This document shows, piece by piece, positions 1 to 11,084 of a DNA stretch of 64,000 nt. Below the pieces are notes generated by a model. The model did no database searches. It worked only from the letters and a program-made list of their open reading frames with translations, and was not told where the DNA came from. A program made the position numbers and the translations under genes. Within the stretch, counting starts at the first letter, position 1. The number at the start of each line of letters is the position of its first letter. Location of the stretch: contig CM026568.1 of NCBI GenBank assembly GCA_015143295.1, forward strand, positions 29,768,441 to 29,832,440. Direction: 5' to 3'. Source of the stretch: Tetracentron sinense (Eukaryota; Streptophyta; Magnoliopsida; Trochodendrales; Trochodendraceae).

Positions 1-1336
1 AGGAAAATAGTTAATGTACCTGGGATATGGATTTGTAAACCTAAGGTTGGACCTCATCGGTCCAAGCCCCCCTTCTTAAATTTAATCTTGGGTTTTTGGT
101 GAAAAATTTTGCCTTAGTTTTTTTAATCATCAAAACCCTAGTATGGCAGTCTCATGAACTTTTTCCTTTTTCTTAATAAATTAATTTTATTAAGGCTTCT
201 CTCTCTCTCTCTAAGATTCATATCTTCTCTGGAGCAACCTAATCATGTAATATGTGCTGTTGGGCATTTGCAGTTGTACCTTCAAATCTCCTCCATTTTC
301 TTCTTTCTTTCTTACCCTACATTTTGTAAGTGGTAAGGCTAGATTCATGGTATCCAGCTCCTTCAAGACTGGCCCTCCACTTACTAGTAAGAGTAAAGGC
401 AGTTAATCTAGGAAATAAAGAGAAAAATACCCATATGGCCAAACATATATAAAAAACCCATCTAACATTGGATACACCATATGATCTTTTGTTTCTATAT
501 TTCGTTTTTGGTCTAATTGTTTTCTATATTTCATCTCTTTTCTTTCTTGTATCTATTTTCACCCATATGATCAATTATGAAATTCATGATGACACACTTG
601 AAGTTGAAAGGATAACATCCTATACTATTTATGTAAACACATGGGTTTTCATGTTGGTGGTGATGCACTCACCAAAAGAACCATGGTGGTGATGCATCAA
701 TGTATAAACATACATACAGTAGTAAAAAGAGAGTTATTTTAGGTTTTGAGAGGTACAAAGTATCATACCAATCCTTATTGGAAACTGGAAACTGTGGATT
801 TCATTTTATATCTATGTAAAAGGCAGAAAGTCCAGTCCTGATAGTATATCATTTGTTTAAGGATAGGACATTTCAACACCCCAAGAAACACTGAAATTTA
901 GAGTCTTGGATATCAGCAAAAACCTAATCACTAACCACTCGAAATAAACAAATTAACAAGTAGTAGTGTTTTCTTTCTTCAAGACAAAGGCAATCTACCT
1001 CTAGCCATTAAATATATATATGCAATGCATTCTAAATCAAACATTCCAAAATAATAATAAAAAAAGAAAAGTAAAACTATTAGTTTTTTGATACTCAATT
1101 ATCAATACAATTTATTATTTCGAGGGGAAATACCTGAAAAAAAAATAATAAAAAAATCGAGGTTGGCAAGGTCATAATAGCAAAAATCATTTGAATTTTT
1201 ATCTTATACATCAGAAGTCCGCTTTGGCTTGATCTCATGGGAAAATTCATGCAGGAGTAAATGAGGAACGGTAATTTATTGGGTATTCCAAACATCCAGA
1301 AAAATTAAATCACAAAGTATTATATATATATATATA
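1..1336. other. AT-rich intergenic DNA, no gene seen
   Basis: Short open frames here have no recognisable motif. The stretch contains a CT microsatellite near 197-212 and ends in a TA microsatellite (about 1321-1336) that borders the foldback element at 1337. I see no promoter or RNA gene. Confidence 0.5.
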
Positions 1337-1559
1337 CATGGAGACACATGAGTAACACATATGTTCACACACGCACATGACCATATGATTGGAAGATCTA
1401 ATGGCCACCATCACACCAAATAAAAAAAATAATCAAAATTTCCTAAATGTCCTTCCATACTTAAAAGGATAGTATGATGGTGACCGTTAGATCTCCTGAT
1501 CATATGATTGTGTCTGTGCGTGAACATATGTGCTCTTTTTTATGTGTCTCCCAATCCCT
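1337..1559. repeat. Foldback MITE set inside a TA microsatellite
   Basis: The two halves are inverted copies of each other. GAGACACATGAGTAACACAT on the left answers ATGTGTCTCCC on the right, and GATCTAATGGCCACCATCA answers TGATGGTGACCGTTAGATC. No coding capacity is visible. Both ends run directly into (TA)n tracts, so a discrete TSD cannot be separated from the microsatellite. Arms are about 90 bp with imperfect pairing, so the copy is not young. Confidence 0.75.
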
Positions 1560-1576
1560 ATATATATATATATATA

Positions 1577-1943
1577 GGAAGGGATAGTCTAGTGAGCACC
1601 CCTCATGGAAAATGGACACGTGTGTTTAATTTTCAAATCTAACCATCCGATCTCAATTAGTTGGATCCCTTGAGAGATACGTGACAAAAATAACAACTCG
1701 ATGAAAGATTTCTAGTCCGGCCGGTTGATTGTTGGAAAATCAGTGATATTTATAGCCTAACTTGGGTTTAGAAAACCTCCGGCATCTAATGCTGGCCAAC
1801 TAGGATCTAATCGGACGGTACAAAAACATCGGAGCGAGTTGATTTTTTGTCATGTATCTCTCAAGAGACTCACCTTGAGATTTTCCGATAGAAAAACACG
1901 TCACATATCAAGTTTTAAAGGGGAGCTCACTAGAGGGTCTCAC
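1577..1943. repeat. Second foldback MITE between TA microsatellites
   Basis: The left end GGGATAGTCTAGTGAGCACC pairs imperfectly with the right end GGAGCTCACTAGAGGGTCTC. Inner arms with ATCCCTTGAGAGATACGTGA and TCATGTATCTCTCAAGAGAC are also inverted. (TA)n lies on both sides (1560-1576 and about 1944-1958), shared on the left with the neighbouring element. Its sequence is unrelated to that neighbour. Confidence 0.7.
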
Positions 1944-1959
1944 ATATATATATATATAC

Positions 1960-3839
1960 TAGTGGGCAGCGATGTGAGAGAGAGAGGGGAAGGGGAGAGA
2001 GACTGGGAAGAAGGATCCTAGTGAGGGCATTTTGAATTTTTTTAAAAAAATATTTTGGCTATAGAAACTTAAGAGACTTTTAAATTAAAAAAAATTGTGA
2101 GATTGTGAGGGACATGTTAGTATAGAAAGAGACATTTTGAGAACTAAAAACCTTACTTTTTCTCTTGAAAAATAGTTACCACGTAGAGAAGGTGTGCCTC
2201 TTCATTGAGAGAGGCCAAGGTGGAAGCATATATGAGAGAAGATAAGGATGAAGATTTGAGGGAATTGTATAAAAGTATTATTGTTAGTTGTTACTTCAAA
2301 ACGCCTATTAACTTTTCTCATGTAAAATAAGATAACATAATATATATATTTTTTTATATAGAGTTATGGATAAAATAAGAAAAATATAAAAAATTATCTT
2401 ACTACCTACATTCACAATAAGATACCATAAAATTGAGAATGAATGAACATAATACTATCTTTAGTACTATCCCATATATAAATACTAATAGTGAGATTAC
2501 TTCTTTGTGAATGTATACAAATATGAAGAATTTTAAATATGAAATGAGACTTTGGGAAGTATGGGATGAGCAGAGATTCCACTTCCTTATTGGAAGACAG
2601 GGATGGGGGCAGTCCACACCTGTTATCTTGACCAAGACTCTTCTGCCATCCTTTCCTCCCATACCAATTTCTCCATTGATTTTGATCCCATTTTAAATTG
2701 TTAAAACAAAGATATCGGCAAAACCCACCTCCCTCAATAAATCCAAAGCTCATGCAATTGCAGCCCAACACACCTCCTTTTGCTTGCATCACCACACCAG
2801 ACACTGTCGCAACAACTACAATTTTCTCTGCTACGGGGTCGTACATTCATGCCCATTATCACACAAGACAACAATAACAAAACTTATTTTGAATCTCTCT
2901 CTCTCTAATAGGGTTCTTGCCTTCCAGGGAAGAAGCCAAAGAGCAAAATTATGAAGATAGCAATGTCTGTCATTGTCAAGAGATGGAGACAAATGCTGGG
3001 TAAATTGGTAAATTTGGTTTGATGGGATTCTCTCCATTTTTTATTTTGTTTTTTACTTTGCTTCATGGTCAAAGAGTGAGTGTAATGGTCTGTCAAAGCT
3101 TTCTTGGTGTCAGGGGGAGGGAAATGAAAATTATATCTTGAGCCATCCCTGAAAGCTCCCTTTAGTCATCATGTAATTGGCGAGAGAGAGAGAGTCTGAG
3201 AGGGTATCCTTCTTATAATCAGCCCCCCAATTTCACTACTCTTACTGAGCTATACAAGTAAAAGTACACTGGAATAATTTGGCTCCTCTTTCTCATCAGA
3301 GCATTTATATTTGTACGTAAGTGTAACGTATACACAGAGGGTGAGGAATGATAGTATGTATAGTTCACCATTGTATTACATGCTTAGTCTTGTCACTGCC
3401 ACACATTGGCCCACAATCGTTTTCGATAGAAAACTTTTAATTTAATGGACCACCACAAGGATGAGCCATGGGCTGAAATTTGCACACTATCGCATCAATC
3501 ACCTTCTTTTGGGCAGCTATTTTGCTTTGGTCTTCAAAAGTGTACATGTTGTGTTAAACCTATTCCAATGGTGGGCCCTGTGATTGCAGGTCTGGATCAA
3601 TCTACATGTCTTGCAAAGATTGTGGGTAATAAATGGGTAAGCGGGGAAGCGATGCTTCCCTATTGGTTATGTGCATACTGCATGGCATCACTTGGTCCAT
3701 GAGGGTGTGCTTGGGGTTGAAATCTCTACCCTTTATTAACCTAGAGCGTATAATAAACCTGCTAACTGGAGAGTGAAAAAAATAGTAATAAATAAATAAA
3801 TAATGGGTAAGAGATTGCACAACAAAAAATACAAAAAAG
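1960..3839. other. Intergenic DNA without a supported gene
   Basis: Overlapping open frames on both strands at 2402-3096 and one at 3445-3702 lack recognisable domains, conserved start context or splice-consistent partners. Low-complexity GA tracts occur at about 1977-2010 and 3182-3194. I would not call a gene here. Confidence 0.5.
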
Positions 3840-4310
3840 AAAAAGAAAAAGGCGCCTGCTAAGATGGAGCGGTCTCAAGCAACTAGAGACCGTTCACATT
3901 TGAGTGGGATTTTAGGGCGTCCAAAAATTTGGTACCCTTAACAGCCCGGCTACTTACTCATCTGGTGAATTAAGGCATTCTGTCTTCAAGTAAAATAACA
4001 TGGTTCAAGTTATTTTACTTGAATTGGTTAATAATTTGTTTGGTTCACTCAAGTAACTTGATTCAAACAAAATAACGTGATTTAGTTTATTCTATTTGAA
4101 TCGATTAATTTGTATGGTTCACTCAAAACAAGATGATTTAATTAAAATAACATGAATCGGGTTATAAATATGAGCTCAATAAGTAGCATGCATGATCACT
4201 AGGGCGTCCCAAAAAATTGGACGCCCTCAAATCCCACATCCCTGCCGTCCGATCTGGAGTTGCCATATGACCGGGTGGTCTCAGAAGGTTAATCCATAAA
4301 ACCAAAAAAA
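3840..4310. repeat. Foldback-type repeat with internal direct repeats
   Basis: GGGCGTCCAAAAATTTGG near 3915 is repeated in inverted form near 4204-4225, where AGGGCGTCCC...GGACGCCCT is itself palindromic. Between them lie two diverged direct repeats of about 75 bp containing AAAATAAC and TATGGTTCACTCAA-type motifs. Similar motifs (AAGTAAAATAACC, GTAGCCGGGCTGTTAA, GGATGCCCTAAAAT) occur in the intron of the receptor kinase at 41430-42160, so this is a dispersed family. Ends and TSD were not resolved. Confidence 0.45.
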
Positions 4311-5189
4311 AAATAAGAGGGTGTTAGATTGGCGCACCATATAATCCATCCTTATACATACATGCTAGAGGTTAGATATTCTTTCAATGTGGGCATAAGA
4401 TCTGTATCCTGTCTCCAAGCATGTGTCCCACCTATGGGGTCAATCCGGACCATTCTTTTTTTTTAAAATCCGGCCATTCAATGTGTGGGTTGAATCTTCG
4501 ATACACCGTTTACCAAAATTACACTGATAAGAGTAATGACAGGCAATTGACCAAGAACACACAGCAGTTTATGATCGTTAAACGAGTCCATGCATCAAAT
4601 GGCTAGAACCATTTGTTGTAGTTTTTGTATATGAGCCAAGTTAAGGGAATCCCCACAAGTAAACAAGCCAGATGGATTTGTATAGAACATAGTCACATGC
4701 ATACTATCAATATTAAAACAGCGATCTTTGTATGTGTATTAGTGTATACATGTATATTGTAAATGTTTTTTTTTTATATATAAAAAAAATACTGAAATCT
4801 ACTAAAATCTGATCCACTGCAAAGTAATCAATGGGGAGGCTTCTGTTTTGCATATTGAAAATATCGGTGGTGGAAGTTTTTCCTGGGATGAAATGAGTAG
4901 AAATACCTTAGTGTGTCAGAATGGGTAAGGAAAGTAAGGCATTGGGCTTGGAAAGAGAGAGAGATATGGGTATTCAAGACATGGAGAGGATCTACTCATG
5001 ATGTGTGTGGAATTATAAGGTTTGGTCTCTCTGATATTTAATAATTGGGATAAGGAACGAGAAAAAGGGGGATGAACAGTTTTGAATAGTGGTGAGGATT
5101 GAAAAAGAGACCGTTGGGAACCGGGAAGAAAGAGGTGGGCCTCAGGAGATCATATTGGTAAAATTTAAAGCATGATTAAATACTGTTCC
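4311..5189. other. Upstream intergenic region of the 5338 gene
   Basis: No coding region recognised. The stretch is AT-rich with several purine runs. It probably holds the distal promoter of the gene starting at 5338, but I recognise no specific element. Confidence 0.4.
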
Positions 5190-5223
5190 AGAGAGAGAGA
5201 GAGAGAGAGAGAGAGGTATAAAT
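5190..5223 (+). promoter_or_regulatory. GA repeat and TATA box of the 5338 gene
   Basis: A (GA)12 tract at 5190-5215 is followed directly by TATAAAT at 5217-5223, 115 bp before the chosen start codon. This is suitable spacing for a plant core promoter with a transcript start near 5250 and a purine-rich leader. GA repeats at plant promoters are often bound by BPC/GAGA-binding proteins; that role is inference here. Confidence 0.55.
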
Positions 5224-5337
5224 GTGGGATTTCCTTCTTGGTAAGCCTTATAGTGAGAGGATAGGATGTTGGGGTTTTCCCTCCATTAATAGAGAAAGAA
5301 GAGACAAGAGAGAGAGGTTTTTTAATCTCAAAGTTTG

Positions 5338-6390
5338 ATGGAGGAACACCTTAACCCATTAGCTGTTACTCATCTCCTTCAACACACCTTGAGAAGCTTG
5401 TGTCATGAAAACTCTCGATGGGTTTATGCAGTCTTTTGGAGGATCTTGCCCAGAAACTACCCACCACCCAAGTAAGGAGAAAAACACATTAAATTCCAAG
5501 AAAAAAAAAAAGGGTTTTTGGTCTCATTAGGGAAAGAGAACTATAAATCTAATTCATTCAATGTAATGATTTAATTTTCTTAATTTGCTTTCTAATACCA
5601 TCTTTTGTGTTTCTAACAGATGGGATGTTCAAGGAGGAGCTTATGACAGGTCAAGAGGAAACAGGAGGAACTGGTATTGATCATATAGGTGTTATATTAT
5701 GTCCCCTCCATACTATAGTGCACCTTGGGTGATACTTTAATGGCCGGTTTTGTATCTGGCAGGATATTGGTATGGGAAGATGGCTTCTGTAATTTTGCTG
5801 CTTCAACAGCAGAGGTTGAGTCCGGCGATTGTGCCGGCTCTTCTGTTTACGGCAACTGTGAATTTCAGCACCTTAAAGGACTGCAACCTGAGCTCTTTTT
5901 TAAGATGTCCCATGAAATCTACAACTATGGAGAAGGGTAAGTAAAAGTTACCATGAGTGTAGATATTGTTCAGTAGCTGTTCAAACAGGTCATTGATTTG
6001 GTTTTGTGGGCAGTTTGATTGGAAAAGTGGCTGCAGATCATAGTCATAAATGGGTATACAAGGAACCCAGTGATCAAGAAATCAACTTCTTGTCTGCATG
6101 GCACAACCCAGGAGACTCGGTAAGTATTTCTTGATCCATACCCACATGAGTTTGTGATTTCTATTTGATTGAAATCTGCCTGTTTGTTACTGAAATTCTC
6201 TTTACAGCATCCAAGGACGTGGGAAGCTCAATTCCAGTCTGGTATAAAGGTATCATATAGAAAAATCAGTCTTTTAATTTTCAGACTACTCTCTTACAAA
6301 AGCTCCCTCTAATTTGCTTCTCAAATCTTGCAGACCATTGCTTTAATTGCTGTTAGAGAAGGTGTTCTTCAATTAGGAGCTGTTCACAAG

Positions 6391-6448
<58 letters not shown>

Positions 6449-7091
6449 ACACACACACACACACACACACATACACACACATGTTAGAAGGTACATGGTT
6501 CCTGGTGCATATTTCTTTGTTTCATTTGAAAGGGGTACGTGGTGCATATTCCATGGACTGTATACAAATTTTTGGAGATTGAAGATATTGGCGTTTGGTC
6601 CTTGACCATCCTTCTCTATCTCTCTCATGTGCTGTATGAAATCCCAGGTAATGGAAGACCTGAGCTACATTGTTCTGCTACGAAAGAAGTTCAGCTATCT
6701 CGAGAGCATTCCTGGTGTCCTCCTACCTCACCCATCATCTTCAGCATTTCCCTTAAAGGTCGACGGGTGCGGTGTACCCGATACATGGCCATTCCCGGGG
6801 ACTCTTGCCCCGCCAATGGCGACGGAATTCTACGATCAATTCAATCAGCCACTAAAGATTACTCCCTCCATGAGTAGCCTCGAAGCTCTCCTCTCAAAGC
6901 TCCCTTCGGTTGTGCCCCCACCATCCACAGGATACTGCGAGTCGCCGCCGCAGTTTGTGGCAAAGGAAGAGATAGACGAAGAGTATGGACATGAAAGGGA
7001 CATGGGTGAGAGTAGCAGTTCCATGTCTTCATATCATCATCATCATCATCATCAACATTACCATCACCAGCACCAGCACCATCTCAATTAG
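5338..7091 (+). CDS. bHLH-MYC_N domain protein (RSS3/At5g53900-like)
   Basis: Seven exons fit one frame with GT-AG introns: 5338-5471, 5620-5673, 5763-5936, 6014-6119, 6208-6249, 6334-6390 and 6648-7091, giving 336 residues. The start MEEHLNPLAVTHLLQHTLRS is the usual beginning of this plant family. The N-terminal two-thirds matches the domain found at the N-terminus of MYC-type bHLH factors (WVYAVFWRILPR, NWILVWEDGFCNF, YGEGLIGKVAADHSHKW, GIKTIALIAVREGVLQLGAV). There is no DNA-binding basic HLH. Relatives include rice RSS3, which bridges JAZ and bHLH proteins in jasmonate responses, and Arabidopsis proteins loosely annotated 'WNK-related'. No kinase motifs are present, so that label is misleading. 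The C-terminus holds the family motif SMSSLEALLSKLPSVVPPP and ends in a His/Gln-rich tail. A nuclear regulatory role is inferred from the family. The gene looks intact. Confidence 0.9.
6393..6482 (+). repeat. Compound CT/CA microsatellite in intron 6
   Basis: A (CT)n run passes into (CA)n with one GACA interruption, beginning only three bases after the donor of the last intron of the 5338 gene. On both strands it creates spurious open frames of Leu-Ser-His-Thr or Cys-Val repeats. Being so close to the donor, length changes could affect splicing. Confidence 0.9.
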
Positions 7092-7501
7092 CCTGCAGCA
7101 GACCCAACATGAGGTTTTAAGCAATGTTCGAAGGATCGAGTGATCCATTTCTGACCTGTAGCTTCTAGTTTCAGTCTCATTTGGTTTTTCCTATGGCCAT
7201 CCTTGCTGTGGAAGCTCTTTCTTAGTACCTAATGAACCTTTGCAGTCTTATATGTATAAACATGTTTATGTTGAGTCTACTAGTCTCACCTAGAGAGAGA
7301 GAGAGATAGAGGAGAAAATCTCTCATATTATGTAAGTAAAATAACTGTATGTCTTAAACACCCCTACCTAGTGTATGCTCCTATAGAGTTGGGTGTGGCA
7401 GTTGAGATGTCTACCAATAAGCACAACCTCAAATGCTAAGCATCTAATAACAACATATACTAACACCACTACCACTAACTAAAGAGTACCTATATAAATA
7501 A

Positions 7502-7668
7502 GGAACCATATTGACGGTGTTCTTCCCTATGGCTAGAATTTTTGAAGGCCAGAATCTCTTCAATTGGTGTTTATTGCTATTAAATTCGTACAGATAAATT
7601 GATCATAACCTTCCAACACTCATGACCATAGGGAAGAAAGCAGGAAAGAACACAAACGATTTGCTTCG
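7502..7668. repeat. Small Mutator-like MITE (GGAAGCAAAT family), copy 1
   Basis: About 167 bp with terminal inverted repeats: GGAACCATATTGACGGTGTT on the left against AACACAAACGATTTGCTTCG on the right. It is flanked by a perfect 9-bp target-site duplication TATAAATAA (7493-7501 and 7669-7677). The 9-bp TSD and long TIRs fit the Mutator superfamily. No coding capacity. Related copies lie at 7869, 34091 and 43370. Confidence 0.8.
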
Positions 7669-7677
7669 TATAAATAA

Positions 7678-7868
7678 CGAAAGCAAATCCTCTGTATTCT
7701 TCCCTATGACCTTGAGTGTTTGAAGACCATGATCAATTCATTTGTACAGATTGAAGAGCTGTACAAGAGATCCTGACCTTAAATGCTGAGCCCAAAAGGA
7801 ATAACCCAAGTGTATGAACACAATCTGCAGGGCAACCATTGAGAGTCGGGCTAGCATTCCCCTCGCTA
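7678..7868. repeat. Partial copy of the GGAAGCAAAT MITE family
   Basis: GAAAGCAAATCCTCTGTATT at the left end matches the family terminus and abuts the right-hand TATAAATAA of the preceding element, so this copy seems to have inserted at that duplicated site. The matching right terminus was not found before the next copy starts at 7869, so this one is truncated or split. Confidence 0.5.
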
Positions 7869-8011
7869 GGAAGCAAATTGTCTGTGTTCTTCACTGGATT
7901 CTTTCCCGTGGTTATGAGTGTTTGAAGGATAGGATTAAATCGGTTGAATGGAACATATGTTCAAAGGCCATCAAACAACCCAGGCCATAGGGAAGACACA
8001 AATTTTGTTCC
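7869..8011. repeat. GGAAGCAAAT MITE family, further copy
   Basis: The left end GGAAGCAAATTGTCTGTGTT pairs with GGAAGACACAAATTTTGTTCC on the right over about 20 bp with mismatches. Flanks CCCTCGCTA and CTCTAACTA agree at only 6 of 9 positions, compatible with an old 9-bp TSD but not proof of one. No coding capacity. Confidence 0.55.
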
Positions 8012-8030
8012 CTCTAACTAATAACTATAT

Positions 8031-8195
8031 GACACCCCACCTCTTGCGTGAGTGGTAGGAGTGTGACCTTCGATGGAGGGATCCAATCCCCCAAGAGTAT
8101 GAGTTGCAAGAGTCCCAAGCTAACATCTGACATGCTAATCGTACTAAGGTAGACAAATGATTGTCTATACTAAAAAATAAAAAAATAAAAAAAAA
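8031..8195 (+). mobile_element. tRNA-derived SINE-like element
   Basis: A box-A-like segment (TTGCGTGAGTGGTAGGAGTG) and a box-B-like segment (GGGATCCAATCCC) have tRNA-like spacing and are followed by an A-rich tail at 8175-8195. CTATAT beside both ends may be a short TSD. The same family sits on the minus strand at 16722-16889, where the TSD is clear. Confidence 0.65.
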
Positions 8196-8784
8196 CCTAT
8201 ATAGAGATAAAAAAGCTGCCACTCACAAAGTTAAGAGAGGAAAATCTCTTACCATGATAAACTATCTTAAATTAAATGGTCAGAAGACTCGGAACAAATA
8301 TTACAAGATAATCCCTAATAGTAATAGGAGAAACAATCTATTGTCCTTGTTTTTTGGTGAAATGTTACCAGCATAAATATGATCTCTACCTCGCCTATAG
8401 GAAGTGGACCCCGTGTAGTCTTAGACAAAAAATCATGAGCTTGATCAAATGATTCTACCCATCCGATAAGTAGACCTTTCTATAGAAGACTAATGGCCTA
8501 GCCCTTGATTTTCTGGCCTCTCCAAAGGGATCCAATTGGTTAGGTGGTTAAAATCTTCCTATTCGTCTGACCATGGGCAGGGACCACGTACAGATGGAAT
8601 GCTTTGGAGTTTGGACTGATGTGTGCCCAATGGATATACTCGGGAGTCTGCCCAACCGACTTTGGGTTAGACAAAGGTTTTGATAGCAAGGAGATCAGTT
8701 TTTAGATGGAGCTAATCAAGTTTATCGTGTTACTTTTATGTTAGTTACATGATAACATTTCCACCCAAAATAAAAAAAAAGATC

Positions 8785-8941
8785 AAGTTTATCAAAGGTT
8801 TCTTTAATTTTTTTTCTTTTCTACTTTTATTATTCCCAAGTTTATCAAAGGTTTCTTTAATTTTTTTTCTTGCTACTTTTATTATTCCCAAGTTTATCAA
8901 AGGTTTCTTTAATTTTTTTTCTTGCTACTTTTATTATTCCC
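8785..8941 (+). repeat. Three-copy 52-bp tandem repeat
   Basis: Three nearly identical units of about 52 bp begin with AAGTTTATCAAAGGTTTC and end with TTTTATTATTCCC. The last two are identical; the first differs by a small length change in the T/C-rich core. They create a repetitive Phe-rich open frame that is not a gene. Confidence 0.9.
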
Positions 8942-9389
8942 TCCAAAAAGCTTCTCAAATCAGAGCTGATATTGATTTGAATGTAGATCAAATACTGATC
9001 TAGATTTTTCCGATCCGATTGCAATCAAATGAAATTTGAATTCATGGTGATATAATCCAACTAAAACTCGCTTTGATTATATATATTAAATGCATAGACT
9101 ATGGTTGCTTTTATTTAAAACCATTTATGAAATATGCTTGGATTTTTTTATATACTTAAAAATTAATTTTAAAATTTTAATATTAAACAAACCAAATCAG
9201 ATTCAAATCTTAACTAGATAATTAGATTCGAATTCGGATATGTCAGTAGTATTTAATCAGATCAAATATGGTACAATTCGATTTGCATCAAGGGGATATG
9301 GGCACAATCCCCCAAAAAACTAGTATGAATTCAATAAAACAATTAAAAAAAAAAAACAGTGCTTAGCTGACCCATGGGTCCATTTCAAA
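8942..9389. other. AT-rich intergenic DNA
   Basis: No gene, RNA gene or clear repeat end recognised. The sequence is strongly AT-rich with several ATTTGAT-type runs. Confidence 0.4.
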
Positions 9390-9560
9390 TCTTACCTCGT
9401 GTTCTCGTGTCCCTTTTAACACCCCTTAAACCTTGGTTAAGCTTAACTAAATTAAAACTAAGATTTTAGTTTTTTTTTTTTAAAAAAAAAACCCATGGTT
9501 GGATTGCTTAACCCTAGGGGTGAGTGAATCTTAACCACAGTAGGTAAGTATTTAAAATTG
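9390..9560. repeat. Degraded copy of the double-hairpin Mutator-like MITE
   Basis: TCGTGTCCCTTTTAACACC at the left, and TAACCCTAGGGGTGAGTGAA with CTTAACCACAG at the right, match the arms of the family seen intact at 20771, 29318, 30783 and 46030. The outer palindromes are missing or too diverged to see. Confidence 0.5.
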
Positions 9561-9828
9561 GGGTGTGGACCAAAGAGGACCGGCCATTCCGTTATAAAAT
9601 GGGAACCCCGGGTACGATAACTATTTTCCATAAATAAAAATATGAAACATAAATGATTAAAAAAATTCTCGTAGATAATTTCATCATCCTGGTTAGTGGT
9701 TAGGGCGGAACTCTTAAATTTCCACGCTCATTTGTCCATCTCAAAGCGCTCATTTTATTGTAAGCATGGAAGGTCTAGTAATGGTTCCTAGAAGTATGAG
9801 AGTAGGTCCTCAAATGGTATTTAATTGA

Positions 9829-9990
9829 CACACCAGGTTTTTGTCCCACTGTAGTGTATCCCCTGCTTTGGGGGAGGTACCGTGTTTGGGAAGGTACCGG
9901 GTTCTATTCCCGAGAGGGTGTAACTGAACAAATACTAACACCTAACCGGCGTTGTGGCATACACATATATCTCAAACAAAAAAACAAAGG
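9829..9990 (+). mobile_element. SINE with a ~13-bp target-site duplication
   Basis: The insert is flanked by GGTATTTAATTGA (9816-9828) and GGTATTTAATTTGA (9991-10004), differing by one T. It ends in the A-rich tail CAAACAAAAAAACAAAGG and has a box-B-like GGGTTCTATTCCC at about 9899-9911. Long TSD, A-rich tail and polymerase-III-like box support a SINE; the A box is weak. Confidence 0.75.
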
Positions 9991-10325
9991 GGTATTTAAT
10001 TTGATGGGCCGCCTTATCACTAAACCGCACACTTGCCTGCACACTGTAGGAAGGATATTAGACAAGGGCCGGAAGCTGTCAATTCAACACTTTAAAGATC
10101 TGTTTGCAAAACGACCTTGTTGTTGCTATGCATCAAACGTAATATGACCTTCAAGCAAACAAATTTTAAATATTGAAAACTGCCTCATACTTGACTCCTG
10201 CAGCACCATCTTAAAGCCCATTTGGTTGGATACATGCATTTTGGGGCCTGCTTTCAAACTTATGGCCCAGTATAATAAGACACATTGTTGTACATAGTGC
10301 AGCAAAATCACCTTCTCCCAAAGAT

Positions 10326-10462
10326 TTTTTTTTGGTAGTCTAGGGTTAGGGGTTAGCATCTGCTCAACTCAAATGTGGGGAGATCACAACGCCCACCTGA
10401 CGGGACTCGATCCCGGATTCAACCTCCTAAGGAGGGGATGCACTACCACTCCCATGGTGTGT
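10326..10462 (-). mobile_element. SINE, minus strand, 11-bp TSD
   Basis: A poly(T) run begins the insert on the plus strand, i.e. a poly(A) tail on the minus strand. The minus strand then shows box A-like TGGGAGTGGTAGTGC and box B-like GATCGAGTCCC. The target-site duplication CTCCCAAAGAT is perfect at 10315-10325 and 10463-10473. Length is about 137 bp. Confidence 0.8.
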
Positions 10463-10659
10463 CTCCCAAAGATATTTAGCAGTGATCATTTTGTATGTGT
10501 GTACGTGCTAGCAGTTCTCAACATTTTTTTTAGGTGGTCTCTGGAAGAAACGATAGTACAGAGATGTATAATCCAGCCACTCTGAATCAATTTTACAAAT
10601 GGAGATCCTAACACATACTACAGACACCAGTTGGACCATGCAACAATGCACGTTAATCC

Positions 10660-11079
10660 TGTTAGAAGTTGTCATGAATTCAACCGGGATTCATGAAGAT
10701 CCGTTTGGCGACCTAGATGACACAATAAATGGGCAATGTGTATTTTGACCCGAATATTGGCCCAACCAGTTTTGAGTATTTTACCCATATTATCTTTATG
10801 TTGTAACCCTAATGATATGAAAAAATTTTAGGGTTTATTTTCGATAGAGAAAGGGAGCCATTTTTCGGGTGTATTAGGAAGAGAATTTTTTGAGTGAGAA
10901 CATTGTAAAATCTTTAGTTGAATATAGTGATCGATCATCGCTGCCCGTGGAAATAGGCATATTGCTGAACCATGAAAATCGTGTCTCTCTATTGGTTTGT
11001 TTCTCCATTTCATTTGGTTTTGATTTACTGTTTCTTTTTAAAATTTGTTTCACTATTATTTGCACGCTTTCGCACAACA
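10660..11079 (+). mobile_element. Solo LTR, Copia-like
   Basis: A 420-bp LTR relic begins TGTTAGAAG and ends GCACAACA, flanked by a perfect 5-bp TSD AATCC (10655-10659 and 11080-11084). Internally it has the motif common in plant Copia LTRs around a CCCGTGGAAATAGGCA-like block followed by GCTGAACCA. No internal region or second LTR lies beside it, as expected after LTR-LTR recombination. Fossil. Confidence 0.85.
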
Positions 11080-11084
11080 AATCC

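Noticed and set aside
2402-3096. Cluster of overlapping minus-strand frames
   Set aside because: No domain, no plausible splice partners, and mutually overlapping frames; composition is that of non-coding DNA.
3445-3702. Cys-rich 85-residue plus-strand frame
   Set aside because: Cysteines do not form a known pattern, and no signal peptide, promoter or family resemblance is visible.
5725-5944. Two overlapping plus-strand frames as separate small genes
   Set aside because: One is exon 3 of the 5338 gene read from its intron; the other is the same DNA in another frame.
6328-6628. Open frames on both strands across the CT/CA tract
   Set aside because: They are translations of a microsatellite in an intron and overlap the true exons in other frames.
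8785-8941. Phe-rich open frame as a membrane protein
   Set aside because: Generated by a 52-bp tandem repeat rich in T.
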